A DNA stretch of 64,000 nucleotides from GWE2-42-39 sp942493345 (GTDB lineage: Bacteria; Bacteroidota; Bacteroidia; Bacteroidales; Prolixibacteraceae), in assembly GCA_942493345.1 (NCBI GenBank), contig OW818695.1, positions 4,030,001 to 4,094,000 of the forward strand. The letters are read 5' to 3'. Position numbers and translations under genes: made by a program. Shown here piece after piece: positions 7,410-15,033 of this stretch. Position 1 is the first letter of the stretch. Each line of letters begins with the position of its first letter. Under the pieces are notes generated by a model, which saw nothing but the letters and a program-made list of their open reading frames with translations, was not told where the DNA came from and made no database searches.

Positions 7410-9773
7410 TTATATCACCTCCACCGCTTCCACCGGGCAAACTTGTTTGCAGGCATCACACTTGATGCACTTTTCATTATCGACAACATGCACTTTGTGC
7501 GGCTCAAATTTGATGGCATCGGTTGGGCATTTCTGTGCACATTTGGTGCAGCCGATGCAATCGTCGGTAATATGGTAGCGAATCAAATCCTTGCATTTTC
7601 CTGATGGGCAGCGACCTTCGATATGCGCTTCGTATTCGTCGTAAAAATATTTCAAGGTTGAAAGCACCGGGTTGGGAGCAGTACGTCCTAATCCGCACAA
7701 ACTACCTTTTTGCGTCCAGTTAGCCAGATATTTCAACTCTTCCAAATCGTTTTTCGTTCCTTTTCCTGAAGTTATTTTCTCCAGGATGTCGAGCATTCGC
7801 TTGGTTCCAATCCGGCAAAACGTACATTTTCCACAGGATTCATTCTGGGTAAACGAAAGGAAATAACGGGCAATATCGACCATGCAATCGGTCTCGTCGA
7901 GAACCACCAAACCACCCGATCCCATCATGGCACCCACCTTTACCAGCGATTCGTAGTCGATGGGTGTGTCGTACAACGAAGCAGGCACACAACCTCCCGA
8001 AGGGCCTCCGACCTGCACCGCCTTGAATTTTTTACCTCCCTGCACACCACCGCCAATTTCTTCGACAATTTGCCGCAGAGTTATTCCCATCGGGACTTCA
8101 ATAAGTCCGCCCCGGTTTATTTTACCGGCCAATGCAAAAACCTTGGTTCCCTTGCTGGTAGCCGTTCCTATCGAGTTAAATTTTTCTTCGCCTTCACGTA
8201 TGATATACGAAACCTGTGCGTATGTTTCCGTATTGTTGATCAGTGTTGGTTGCCCCCACAAGCCTTTTTCGGCCGGAAATGGCGGACGAATATTCGGAAA
8301 ACCGCGATTTCCTTCGATGGAAGCCATCATGGCCGTTTCTTCGCCGCAAACAAAAGCGCCGGCCCCTTCCGCAATTTCAATATCGAAAGAAAACCCGCTG
8401 TCCATAATATTTTCACCCAGATAATGATGTTCGCGGCAATTGATCAGCGCCTGCCGGATGCGCCGCACCGCCAGCGGATATTCGGCACGGATATAAAAAT
8501 ACCCCCGGGTGGCGCCCACTGCTTTGGCTGCAATCACCATTCCTTCGATTACCCGATACGGATACGATTCGAGCAACATGCGGTCCATAAAAGCACCGGG
8601 ATCGCCTTCGTCGCCGTTGCATATCAGATATTTCACATCCGACGGCTGATTTTTCACCATCTGCCATTTCATGCCGGTTCTAAAACCAGCGCCTCCCCTT
8701 CCGCGAAGGCCGCTGTCGAGTACTTTTTGCACAATCTGTTCTGCATCCAGCTTTTTCAGGCTGATATACTGTGCTTTAAAACCGCCATACGATTTGTATT
8801 CCTCCAAATCCAGCGGGTTGATCATTCCCCGGTGTTCAGTAGCAATGGGAACCTGGCGATCGAGAAAATCGGAAACTTTTTGCTCGCGCACGTCAATCGA
8901 GTAGCGCTCCACTCCTTCCCAAACCTGGTCGGTCTGCACTTTTTCGAAGAAATTGTACATCCCGTTTCTCATTCTATCCAGAAAACCGACAGGTTTAAAA
9001 TGGGTTCCAATAATATTTTTAACATCCTCGGGTTTCACTTTGGCGTACAAAACCGATTTTTCGTTTTTCGGAATCACTTCGACCAACGGAACCTGATGGC
9101 ACATTCCCACGCAGCCAACATGTTTCAGATGTACGTTTACGCCCGTTCCTTCCACCGTTTGTTCCACTGCTTTCCGGACTTCAGCGCTACCGCTGGCCAC
9201 ACAACACGAACCCAGTCCAATGCGTATCTCACCCTGAAATTCTTCGCCATCAGCCGTGCGGAACAAGCCTTTTTTTCGGCCGGTCTTGCCAATCTGTATT
9301 TCAAAATCGCTGATTACATTGGCTATTTTATCGGAAGCCACATGCCCGTATGTTATATCGTCGATCTGTACCACCGGCGCCAGCGTACAACAGCCCAGAC
9401 AAGCTACTTTTTCAAGTGTATATTTTCCCGAAGCATCGGTTTCTTCCTTTTCCTTTAAATTGAAATGCCTTTTAAACGCATCGAAAACCAGGTCAGAACC
9501 TTTCACATGACAGGCCGTTCCCACACACACTTTGATCATGTGGTCGCCCACCGGTTGCAGGCGAAACTGCGAATAAAAAGTAGCAATGCCTATAATTTTT
9601 TCAGGTTTGATCTCCGTCAGTTCACAAACCTTTCTCAGTGCTTCTTCAGGTAAATATTTAAATTTTTCCTGAATAGCCTGAAGAATAGGAATCACCGATT
9701 TGGCAGCAGTGCCTTTTTCAGCAACAATCTGCTCCACAACCTGACTGATATTTGATGTTTCTTTCACGTCCAA
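7410..9773 (-). CDS. NuoE-NuoF fusion protein with extra ferredoxin domains (NADH-oxidising flavoprotein)
   Basis: A 787-residue protein. Residues 1-160 are a NuoE-type thioredoxin-fold [2Fe-2S] domain (Cys83, 88, 125, 129). Residues 180-255 are a second [2Fe-2S] domain (Cys190/191, Cys221, Cys225), as at the N-terminus of HydB. Residues 270-700 are NuoF, with GLRGRGGAGF (356-364), CNGDEGDPGAF for FMN/NADH binding, an SLBB part, and ESCGKCTFCRIG for a [4Fe-4S] cluster. The tail is a 2[4Fe-4S] ferredoxin (CIGCTKCAQKCP, CIKCDACKQVCP). This is the architecture of HydC plus HydB or StnC plus StnB, encoded here as one chain. Predicted role: NADH oxidation or NAD+ reduction with ferredoxin-type carriers. 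Seven bases separate it from the upstream propeller gene, so cotranscription is very likely. Confidence 0.92.
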   Translation of the reverse strand: MDVKETSNISQVVEQIVAEKGTAAKSVIPILQAIQEKFKYLPEEALRKVCELTEIKPEKIIGIATFYSQFRLQPVGDHMIKVCVGTACHVKGSDLVFDAFKRHFNLKEKEETDASGKYTLEKVACLGCCTLAPVVQIDDITYGHVASDKIANVISDFEIQIGKTGRKKGLFRTADGEEFQGEIRIGLGSCCVASGSAEVRKAVEQTVEGTGVNVHLKHVGCVGMCHQVPLVEVIPKNEKSVLYAKVKPEDVKNIIGTHFKPVGFLDRMRNGMYNFFEKVQTDQVWEGVERYSIDVREQKVSDFLDRQVPIATEHRGMINPLDLEEYKSYGGFKAQYISLKKLDAEQIVQKVLDSGLRGRGGAGFRTGMKWQMVKNQPSDVKYLICNGDEGDPGAFMDRMLLESYPYRVIEGMVIAAKAVGATRGYFYIRAEYPLAVRRIRQALINCREHHYLGENIMDSGFSFDIEIAEGAGAFVCGEETAMMASIEGNRGFPNIRPPFPAEKGLWGQPTLINNTETYAQVSYIIREGEEKFNSIGTATSKGTKVFALAGKINRGGLIEVPMGITLRQIVEEIGGGVQGGKKFKAVQVGGPSGGCVPASLYDTPIDYESLVKVGAMMGSGGLVVLDETDCMVDIARYFLSFTQNESCGKCTFCRIGTKRMLDILEKITSGKGTKNDLEELKYLANWTQKGSLCGLGRTAPNPVLSTLKYFYDEYEAHIEGRCPSGKCKDLIRYHITDDCIGCTKCAQKCPTDAIKFEPHKVHVVDNEKCIKCDACKQVCPVEAVEVI

Positions 9774-9779
9774 ACTCCT

Positions 9780-11624
9780 CTATTTTCCAATACAATACAA
9801 ATTATCAAAGCCACGGATCAAGGTTTTTCCATCGGCAAAAACCGGGGCGCAAACTCCTTTTTCACCCAATACTGGTTCAGCAACCGACTGAAACTCTTTG
9901 GCTGCCTTAACAATGTGGCAAACTCCCGTCATATCAATCAGGTAAATATTTCCGGCGGCATACACCGGCGAAGCATAAAAACCACTACCATATTCCTTTT
10001 CCCAAAGTTTGGTTCCGGTTGTTGCATCAATAGCGGCCACCATGCCATAACTGGTTGCAATGATTACGATGCCGTTCACGGCCAGCGGACTGGCAACTTC
10101 GGGGAGATATTCGTCGCTTTGCCATACAATTTCAGGCGTGCTTCCCGGTTTGATTGCCGCTAAAGTAGCGTATTCGTTGGCCGCAAAAACCAATCCGTCG
10201 GAATACGCAGCCGAAGGCCCTACTTCGCCCGTAAGACATTTCATCGACCACAATTCTTTTCCGGTTTCCGGATCGTACGAATCAACATTCGGGTTCGTCG
10301 TTAAAATCAGTTCCATGCGGCTACCTGTATTCACCAGAACAGGAGAAGACCACGCGATCTTTGTTTTCCGTGCGGTGACCCATATTTCGTCGCCTGAAGC
10401 AGTTGACAAGGCAATCAGCTTTCCTCCTTTGTTCGTATCGTACTGTATCAGCAACTTATCTTTGTAAATAATCAACGACGACGAATGCCCGTAATGATTG
10501 TCGGGAACGTCCATATTTTTGGCCCATAAACGGTTTCCGTCCATGTCGAGGGCCAGCACGTCGCCGGTTGAAAAAATGGCAAAAATGGAACTTCCATTGG
10601 TTGCCATGGTGGGTGCGGCAAGCCCGGTATCAGCAGTTACCGTAGGCATTTTAACAGGCGAGCCGGGAATGTTATCGGCTTTGGCAGTCCACAGCAGCTT
10701 CCCTGAACCCAGATCGTAACAATATACTTCGCGGCTCGCGTTATCGGCGCCGGTAATAAATACTTTATTTTTCCAGACAATAGGAGAACTGAAACCATGC
10801 TTCGGCGATTTTACTTTCCACAAAATATTCGTTCCGGCAGCGCCGTCCCATTGTGTTGGAACATTGCTCTGATAGGCAATTCCGTTTCCTTCAGCTCCCC
10901 GGAAAAATGGGTAATTGTCCCGTAAATCTTTTTGAGAAGCAACAACCACAGAACTTTCCGTTTTTGCTGCCATTTCGGTTTTCACTTCCTCTGCGACTGT
11001 TTTGGATTCCGCTTTCATTATTTCTTCAGGAACAATATTTTCCTGAATTGCAGCGGCAGTTGTTTCTTCCATAATTTTTTCTTCGGAAGTTTGTACCGTT
11101 TCAACAACAACTTCATCAGTTTTTACTTCGGACTTCGAAAACTGATAGGCATTCAGCGAATTATACGATAAAATGCCAGAAATAGCAGCCAATACAAACA
11201 AGCCACACCCAACATAAATAATCCATTTTCGAGCCAAAACAGAATCCATGTATGGTTCTTTTCCAATCTCTTCCAACTCCCCGAACTTCGGTTTGTTCGA
11301 TAATACATAGCGAACCGACAAAACCGCTGCAATGATGCCAAGCAACAATAAATAGCCACCTGTGCGCAACTGCCACTGACTGGTAAAATACGCTTTGCGC
11401 GCCAGCAGGTCGAATGCGCGTATTTCGCTGATCAGGGCTTCGTTCTGAGGATCTTCCTTCAGCCTCTCGACCAATGCTTTCAATGTTTGGCTTTCAATGG
11501 GATTTACCGATCGCGACTGGATGAAATTGGCAATCAGCAATACACAAATAAGTGCAGAGAAACCAGCTGCGAGCCAGGCTATTTTTTTCGCGATATTGAT
11601 TTTATCGTTTGGTTGAATATTCAT
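9780..11624 (-). CDS. Membrane-anchored PQQ-like beta-propeller protein
   Basis: A 614-residue protein with three predicted membrane segments (about 15-36, 88-108 and 134-154). A charged low-complexity linker rich in Glu, Val, Thr and Lys (about 160-230) follows, then a C-terminal propeller (about 235-614) that opens with YPFFRGAEGNG. Blade motifs such as DLGSGKLLWTA, DMDGNRLW, TGKELW and ATTGTKLWEKEYG are visible. With three segments the propeller should lie outside the membrane. It sits between the membrane Fe-S genes and the NADH-oxidising genes and may be a structural or redox partner of that complex. No heme-binding CXXCH and no convincing PQQ-site residues are seen, so redox activity is unproven. 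Confidence 0.82.
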   Translation of the reverse strand: MNIQPNDKINIAKKIAWLAAGFSALICVLLIANFIQSRSVNPIESQTLKALVERLKEDPQNEALISEIRAFDLLARKAYFTSQWQLRTGGYLLLLGIIAAVLSVRYVLSNKPKFGELEEIGKEPYMDSVLARKWIIYVGCGLFVLAAISGILSYNSLNAYQFSKSEVKTDEVVVETVQTSEEKIMEETTAAAIQENIVPEEIMKAESKTVAEEVKTEMAAKTESSVVVASQKDLRDNYPFFRGAEGNGIAYQSNVPTQWDGAAGTNILWKVKSPKHGFSSPIVWKNKVFITGADNASREVYCYDLGSGKLLWTAKADNIPGSPVKMPTVTADTGLAAPTMATNGSSIFAIFSTGDVLALDMDGNRLWAKNMDVPDNHYGHSSSLIIYKDKLLIQYDTNKGGKLIALSTASGDEIWVTARKTKIAWSSPVLVNTGSRMELILTTNPNVDSYDPETGKELWSMKCLTGEVGPSAAYSDGLVFAANEYATLAAIKPGSTPEIVWQSDEYLPEVASPLAVNGIVIIATSYGMVAAIDATTGTKLWEKEYGSGFYASPVYAAGNIYLIDMTGVCHIVKAAKEFQSVAEPVLGEKGVCAPVFADGKTLIRGFDNLYCIGK

Positions 11625-11643
11625 AATCTAATAAATTTATAGG

Positions 11644-11671
11644 CCTCTCTCCCCTCTTTCAACGAGAGAGG
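11644..11671. repeat. Palindromic repeat of the CCTCTCT..AGAGAGG type
   Basis: Arms CCTCTCT (11644-11650) and AGAGAGG (11665-11671) flank CCCCTCTTTCAACG. It lies in the 142-base gap upstream of the anchored propeller gene. Similar CTCTCTCCCCTC..GAGAGAGG units are frequent intergenic repeats in Bacteroidota, and no gene is associated with it. Confidence 0.6.
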
Positions 11672-11743
11672 AACCGGTCTGTGAAAATCCAGAAGGTTTG
11701 GCGTTCATTTTAGTTTGGTTGTTCATCATTTATTATTCTATAT

Positions 11744-11805
11744 CCGGGTGCAGCGATTTTTAATCGCTATTCCTTTTTCCGGAAGTTAAAAACTTCCGCA
11801 CCCGG
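11744..11805. repeat. Cloverleaf-like composite repeat overlapping the end of the NapH-like gene
   Basis: Outer arms CCGGGTGC (11744-11751) and GCACCCGG (11798-11805) are perfectly complementary. Inside are two hairpins, each with 7-base arms and a 3-base loop: AGCGATT/AATCGCT (11752-11768) and GGAAGTT/AACTTCC (11781-11797). The right part supplies the last codons of the upstream gene, and the stop codon (11767-11769) lies at the edge of the first hairpin. Confidence 0.85.
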
Positions 11806-13074
11806 TTTTGACGTTTCTTTCCTCACCGGGCAATAGTCCATGCAGCGTCCGCAACTGAGGCAATTCACCTTATCCGGAACGTAATCATTTCGTTTCCTGA
11901 AAGTAGATAACTTAATCAGGCTGAAACCGATAACCAGGCCAAGAAATGCGCCCAAAATCCAGCTTCCGACATAAAATTGAGAACGGATTTGCTGTGCGTC
12001 TTCTACCAACTGGTCGATCGTTTTTCCTGAAGACATAAAAGTACGGACATCTATATTGTTCGGGTCACTTTTCAGTTCCGGGTGTTCAATGATCTGTTCA
12101 GCCAAATACACATTGGAATTGAATTTCGAAAGCGGAACATGAACCAGCGAACCGGCAAAACCTCCAATCAGTGCCCAAACGGGTAAAAGCATCGCGTAGG
12201 TAATCAATCGGTTCACATTCTTTTTGCGGTCGCCCTGCTCTGCTACCGGTTCGTCGATTGCACCAAACGGGCAGGAAGGAACGCACAATTTGCACTGAAT
12301 GCATTCGGCCGGGGTAATCGACAGATGCTTGGATGAAAATTTTGACATCCAGCCCAGCAAAACGCCGTACGGACAAAAGAAACGGCAATACGGGCGTGCC
12401 ACGAAAATGCCCATCAATAAAAATAAACAGCCCAGCACGAACATCTGAAATTCGGCATCGAAACGGAAAATTCCCACAAACGGATCGTAGCGGCATATAA
12501 TGAATTCGGACTTGGTGGCGGCATACAACACAGCCAGTCCCAGATACACATACGGTACGAAGCCCAATACTTTTTGCAACCACTTGGATAGCTCAATTGG
12601 CTTAAAAATAATTATATCCTGAATAGCGCCCAGCGGACAGGCCCCGGCGCAAAATGCACGTCCTGCAAACAGCGTGAAAGCCAGCGGGATCAGGAAAAAC
12701 AGAAGGGCTGTCAGCGGAATGGCATACGTTGGATCGAAGATTGCCAGCGCCACATTTTGGATGGAGCCAATCGAACAAATGCAGCCTTCGCGGTAGAAAC
12801 CAAAATACAGGAGCGAAAATACGGAAGTCCAGAAAATGCCGCTACGGGAGCGCTTTTTCAAGGCAAACCATGAAATCAGTAACAAAACAAAAACCAACAT
12901 AAAAACATCGACATATTCCATCAACAACATACGCGGATCAGGAACTGTTGGTTTAGGCTGCTGGTAGCCAGTTTCAAATTCAGGTTTAGGGAAACGCTGC
13001 TGCTGCGCCCACACCGGCAGGCTCACCGTAAAAAACGTAACCAGAAAAAGTGTATATCTTAAAAATCGTTTCAT
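11767..13074 (-). CDS. NosR/NapH-like polytopic membrane iron-sulfur protein
   Basis: Numbering is from the start at 13074 (435 residues), chosen because the longer frame overlaps the upstream gene and MKRFLRYTLF begins a clean signal-like segment. There are about six or seven membrane spans. Two CX3CP motifs (Cys142/146 in FCAGACP, Cys230/234 in YCRFFCP) are typical of NapH, NosR and PceC. A [4Fe-4S] site (Cys258, 261, 264, 268) and a second near the C-terminus (Cys405, 408, 411, 415) follow. Relatives pass electrons between menaquinol and periplasmic or cytoplasmic Fe-S partners. The last residues (PGAEVFNFRKKE) are encoded by a repeat element, so the original C-terminus may have been different. 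Confidence 0.85.
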   Translation of the reverse strand: MKRFLRYTLFLVTFFTVSLPVWAQQQRFPKPEFETGYQQPKPTVPDPRMLLMEYVDVFMLVFVLLLISWFALKKRSRSGIFWTSVFSLLYFGFYREGCICSIGSIQNVALAIFDPTYAIPLTALLFFLIPLAFTLFAGRAFCAGACPLGAIQDIIIFKPIELSKWLQKVLGFVPYVYLGLAVLYAATKSEFIICRYDPFVGIFRFDAEFQMFVLGCLFLLMGIFVARPYCRFFCPYGVLLGWMSKFSSKHLSITPAECIQCKLCVPSCPFGAIDEPVAEQGDRKKNVNRLITYAMLLPVWALIGGFAGSLVHVPLSKFNSNVYLAEQIIEHPELKSDPNNIDVRTFMSSGKTIDQLVEDAQQIRSQFYVGSWILGAFLGLVIGFSLIKLSTFRKRNDYVPDKVNCLSCGRCMDYCPVRKETSKPGAEVFNFRKKE

Positions 13075-13111
13075 ATATTGCTGTTTAAACACAGAAGCAC
13101 GAATGAAAATT

Positions 13112-13723
13112 TCACTTTGCATTCTCATTTTTTTGTGTTTGATCTTTACTATTTGCAGTGAAATCACCCTTTATTTTGTATGGTTCACTGGCAGGCACCC
13201 GCGTGATAGCACCGGCCGGGCAAACACGCGCAATAGCACATTCGTTGCAGTTGTCGCAAAGGTTCTGGCGGATCTGTAAATGGAGTGATCCATTGCCAAA
13301 CGAGGTACAACCGGCGACACACTTGGCACACCCAATGCACAAATCTTCAACAATTTCGTATTCGAAATACGGTTCTTCAATGAATTTCCGTTTGATGGCC
13401 GAAGTCGGGCAAAGCTGGTTCTCGGCGCCGGTAGCCTGCGCAATGGCATCGGGTTTCAGGTAACCACCACACAAATCGCAGTAGCCACACAAATCGTAGG
13501 CATGTACACATTTTACTGCCGATGGTGTTTTCACGCAATAGTCGGCACAACGTCCGCACTGCACGCATTTAAACGGATCGATTTGCCACACGATGTTGCT
13601 TTTTGCTGTTTTCAGGGCAGCCACCGTCCCGATGCCGCCCAGCGAAAGCGCCAGTGTGAGACGCATCCCCGTTTGGATAAAATCGCGCCGAGGCATGGAT
13701 TTATTATGTTTCTGGTCTGTCAT
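13112..13723 (-). CDS. NapG-like ferredoxin with twin-arginine leader and four [4Fe-4S] sites
   Basis: A 203-residue protein. The start at 13723 puts a short Tat-type leader at the N-terminus: PRRDFIQTG (11-19) and then a hydrophobic stretch to about 38. Cysteine groups at 53/56/59/63, 72/79/82/85/105, 129/132/135/139 and 156/159/162/168 can hold four cubanes, as in NapG, HybA or DmsB-like subunits. It is probably exported folded and docks on the membrane protein encoded 38 bases downstream, which would make it the first gene of the redox cluster. There is no catalytic molybdoenzyme gene nearby. The leader lacks a clear Ala-X-Ala cleavage site, so it may stay membrane-anchored. Confidence 0.82.
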   Translation of the reverse strand: MTDQKHNKSMPRRDFIQTGMRLTLALSLGGIGTVAALKTAKSNIVWQIDPFKCVQCGRCADYCVKTPSAVKCVHAYDLCGYCDLCGGYLKPDAIAQATGAENQLCPTSAIKRKFIEEPYFEYEIVEDLCIGCAKCVAGCTSFGNGSLHLQIRQNLCDNCNECAIARVCPAGAITRVPASEPYKIKGDFTANSKDQTQKNENAK

Positions 13724-13747
13724 TGGTTTAGCTATGAACGATTCCAA

Positions 13748-13763
13748 ATACAAAAACTTGTAT
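13748..13763. promoter_or_regulatory. Possible operator at the head of the redox cluster
   Basis: A 16-base inverted repeat ATACAA-N4-TTGTAT stands 25 bases upstream of the chosen start of the NapG-like gene. It would overlap the transcription start expected from the adjacent TAACTTTG element. The 6-4-6 geometry is that of a Crp/Fnr-type site, though the sequence does not match the classical FNR or Rex consensus. Confidence 0.4.
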
Positions 13764-13768
13764 AGTTG

Positions 13769-13776
13769 CAAAGTTA
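13769..13776 (-). promoter_or_regulatory. Candidate -7 element of the redox cluster
   Basis: On the minus strand the sequence reads TAACTTTG, matching the Bacteroidota -7 consensus TAnnTTTG. No good -33 TTTG is found 19 bases upstream, so the promoter may need an activator or may be elsewhere. Confidence 0.4.
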
Positions 13777-14050
13777 TTTTTTTTAAGTTATAAATGAAGA
13801 AAAGATGACTGATTGGATGCTAAGTACTTTAATGATAATGGCATCAAAATATTCCAAAAATTGAACTTTCACCAGTTTAAACTTTTATGAGATATAAAAG
13901 TCTAAAAGATGAATTTGTTGAGACTTTCGAATAATGATCCAAATTATTATCAGGCAAAATTATTTTTCTTAATTAGGCCAAATGGAGGTTCAAATATACC
14001 ATGAGAACAGATTTTTTTGAAAACATACACTTCCGTTTGGGCTAAAAAAC
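13777..14050. other. AT-rich divergent intergenic region
   Basis: A gap between the redox cluster and the divergent peptidase gene. It is AT-rich with no coding sequence that I can support. TATTTTTG at 14051-14058 could be the -7 element of the peptidase gene, but its best upstream TTTG (14036-14039) is too close (11 bases). Confidence 0.5.
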
Positions 14051-14081
14051 TATTTTTGTAATATCTATATTTTCAATTTTT

Positions 14082-14978
14082 ATGAAGTTACACGTTTATT
14101 TTATCGTTTCCTTTTTAATCATAGCAGGCCAACTGATGGGACAATCAGGTGAACCTGACACAATTATATTTGACGGTTCAACAGCTGCCGATTCGCTCAA
14201 TTCAAGTTTAGATTCTGTTGCTGTAAGTTTATTTCATCCGGCCGACAGCCTTTATTTGGCAAGCTGGAGCCAAGTTAATATTACGTATTCTTCAGTAAAA
14301 CTACCGGCAGTAAAAGATACGCTCAAAATTGTACTGAAACCTTCGCCCGAAAGCGGTTTTGTGTCCCCCATTAAGGGAAAGGTCATTTCTGGTTTTGGAA
14401 CTTCCCGGCGACCGGGGCATACTGGAGCCGATGTTAAACTAAATGCAGGAGATACGGTGCGATGTGCTTTCGACGGTCAGGTGAGGCTGGCGAAACGTTT
14501 CAGTGGTTATGGAAATTTGGTATTGGTAAGGCACAATAATGGTTTGGAAACGATTTATGCACATTTGTCGCATATCAACATAAAGGAAAATCAATGGTTG
14601 AAAGCAGGCGATTTAATTGGACTGGGCGGCCGTACCGGTCGTGCAACTACAGATCACCTTCATTTTGAAACCCGTCTGCTGGGCAAAGCTTTTAATCCTG
14701 AAAAACTCATCGATTTTGGAACCGGCCAACTTTTGTGCGATACATTTTATTTTCATGGTTCGCGCATGGAATTACAACTTGCCGATTTCAGAAATAATAA
14801 AAAACCAGCTGATGAAATTGACTCCGGAGAAACTATGTCCTACTCTATCCGCAGAGGAGATACACTTAGTTCAATTGCCCGGAAATTCGGCACAACAGTG
14901 AAAAATATTTGTATGCTGAATAATATCAGCGCTCGGAAAATCCTTCGGATTGGTACAAAACTGATTATTCAGTCCTAA
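14082..14978 (+). CDS. Secreted M23 (LytM) peptidase with C-terminal LysM domain
   Basis: A 298-residue cell-envelope protein with a signal peptide at 1-20 (MKLHVYFIVSFLIIAGQLMG). The M23 domain spans about 90-215 and keeps all zinc-site residues: His113 and Asp117 (HTGAD), His161 (AHLSH) and His194 in HLHFE. It should therefore be an active endopeptidase that cuts peptidoglycan cross-links. A LysM domain (about 253-298: IRRGDTLSSIARKFGTT..NN..IRIGTKLII) binds glycan. The usual order in many M23 proteins is LysM first. Here it is last, which is also seen in Bacteroidota. The gene is monocistronic, with convergent neighbours downstream. Confidence 0.92.
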   Translation: MKLHVYFIVSFLIIAGQLMGQSGEPDTIIFDGSTAADSLNSSLDSVAVSLFHPADSLYLASWSQVNITYSSVKLPAVKDTLKIVLKPSPESGFVSPIKGKVISGFGTSRRPGHTGADVKLNAGDTVRCAFDGQVRLAKRFSGYGNLVLVRHNNGLETIYAHLSHINIKENQWLKAGDLIGLGGRTGRATTDHLHFETRLLGKAFNPEKLIDFGTGQLLCDTFYFHGSRMELQLADFRNNKKPADEIDSGETMSYSIRRGDTLSSIARKFGTTVKNICMLNNISARKILRIGTKLIIQS

Positions 14979-15033
14979 AAAAACCAGTTTCAACCTAACG
15001 ATTGAAGCTGTCCATGATCGATTTTAATCAAGT

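Noticed and set aside
8070..9458. Long open frame (462 codons) on the plus strand opposite the NuoE-NuoF gene
   Set aside because: It is a codon-bias shadow of a well-supported gene. Its translation has no recognisable domain.
5763..9773. HydABC-type [FeFe] hydrogenase
   Set aside because: No H-cluster motifs (TSCxP, PCxxK, ExMxC) are present in any cluster gene, so a hydrogenase is not encoded here.
14036..14058. Promoter for the M23 peptidase gene
   Set aside because: TTTG and TATTTTTG are present, but the spacing is 11 bases in place of about 19, so only the -7 part is mentioned.
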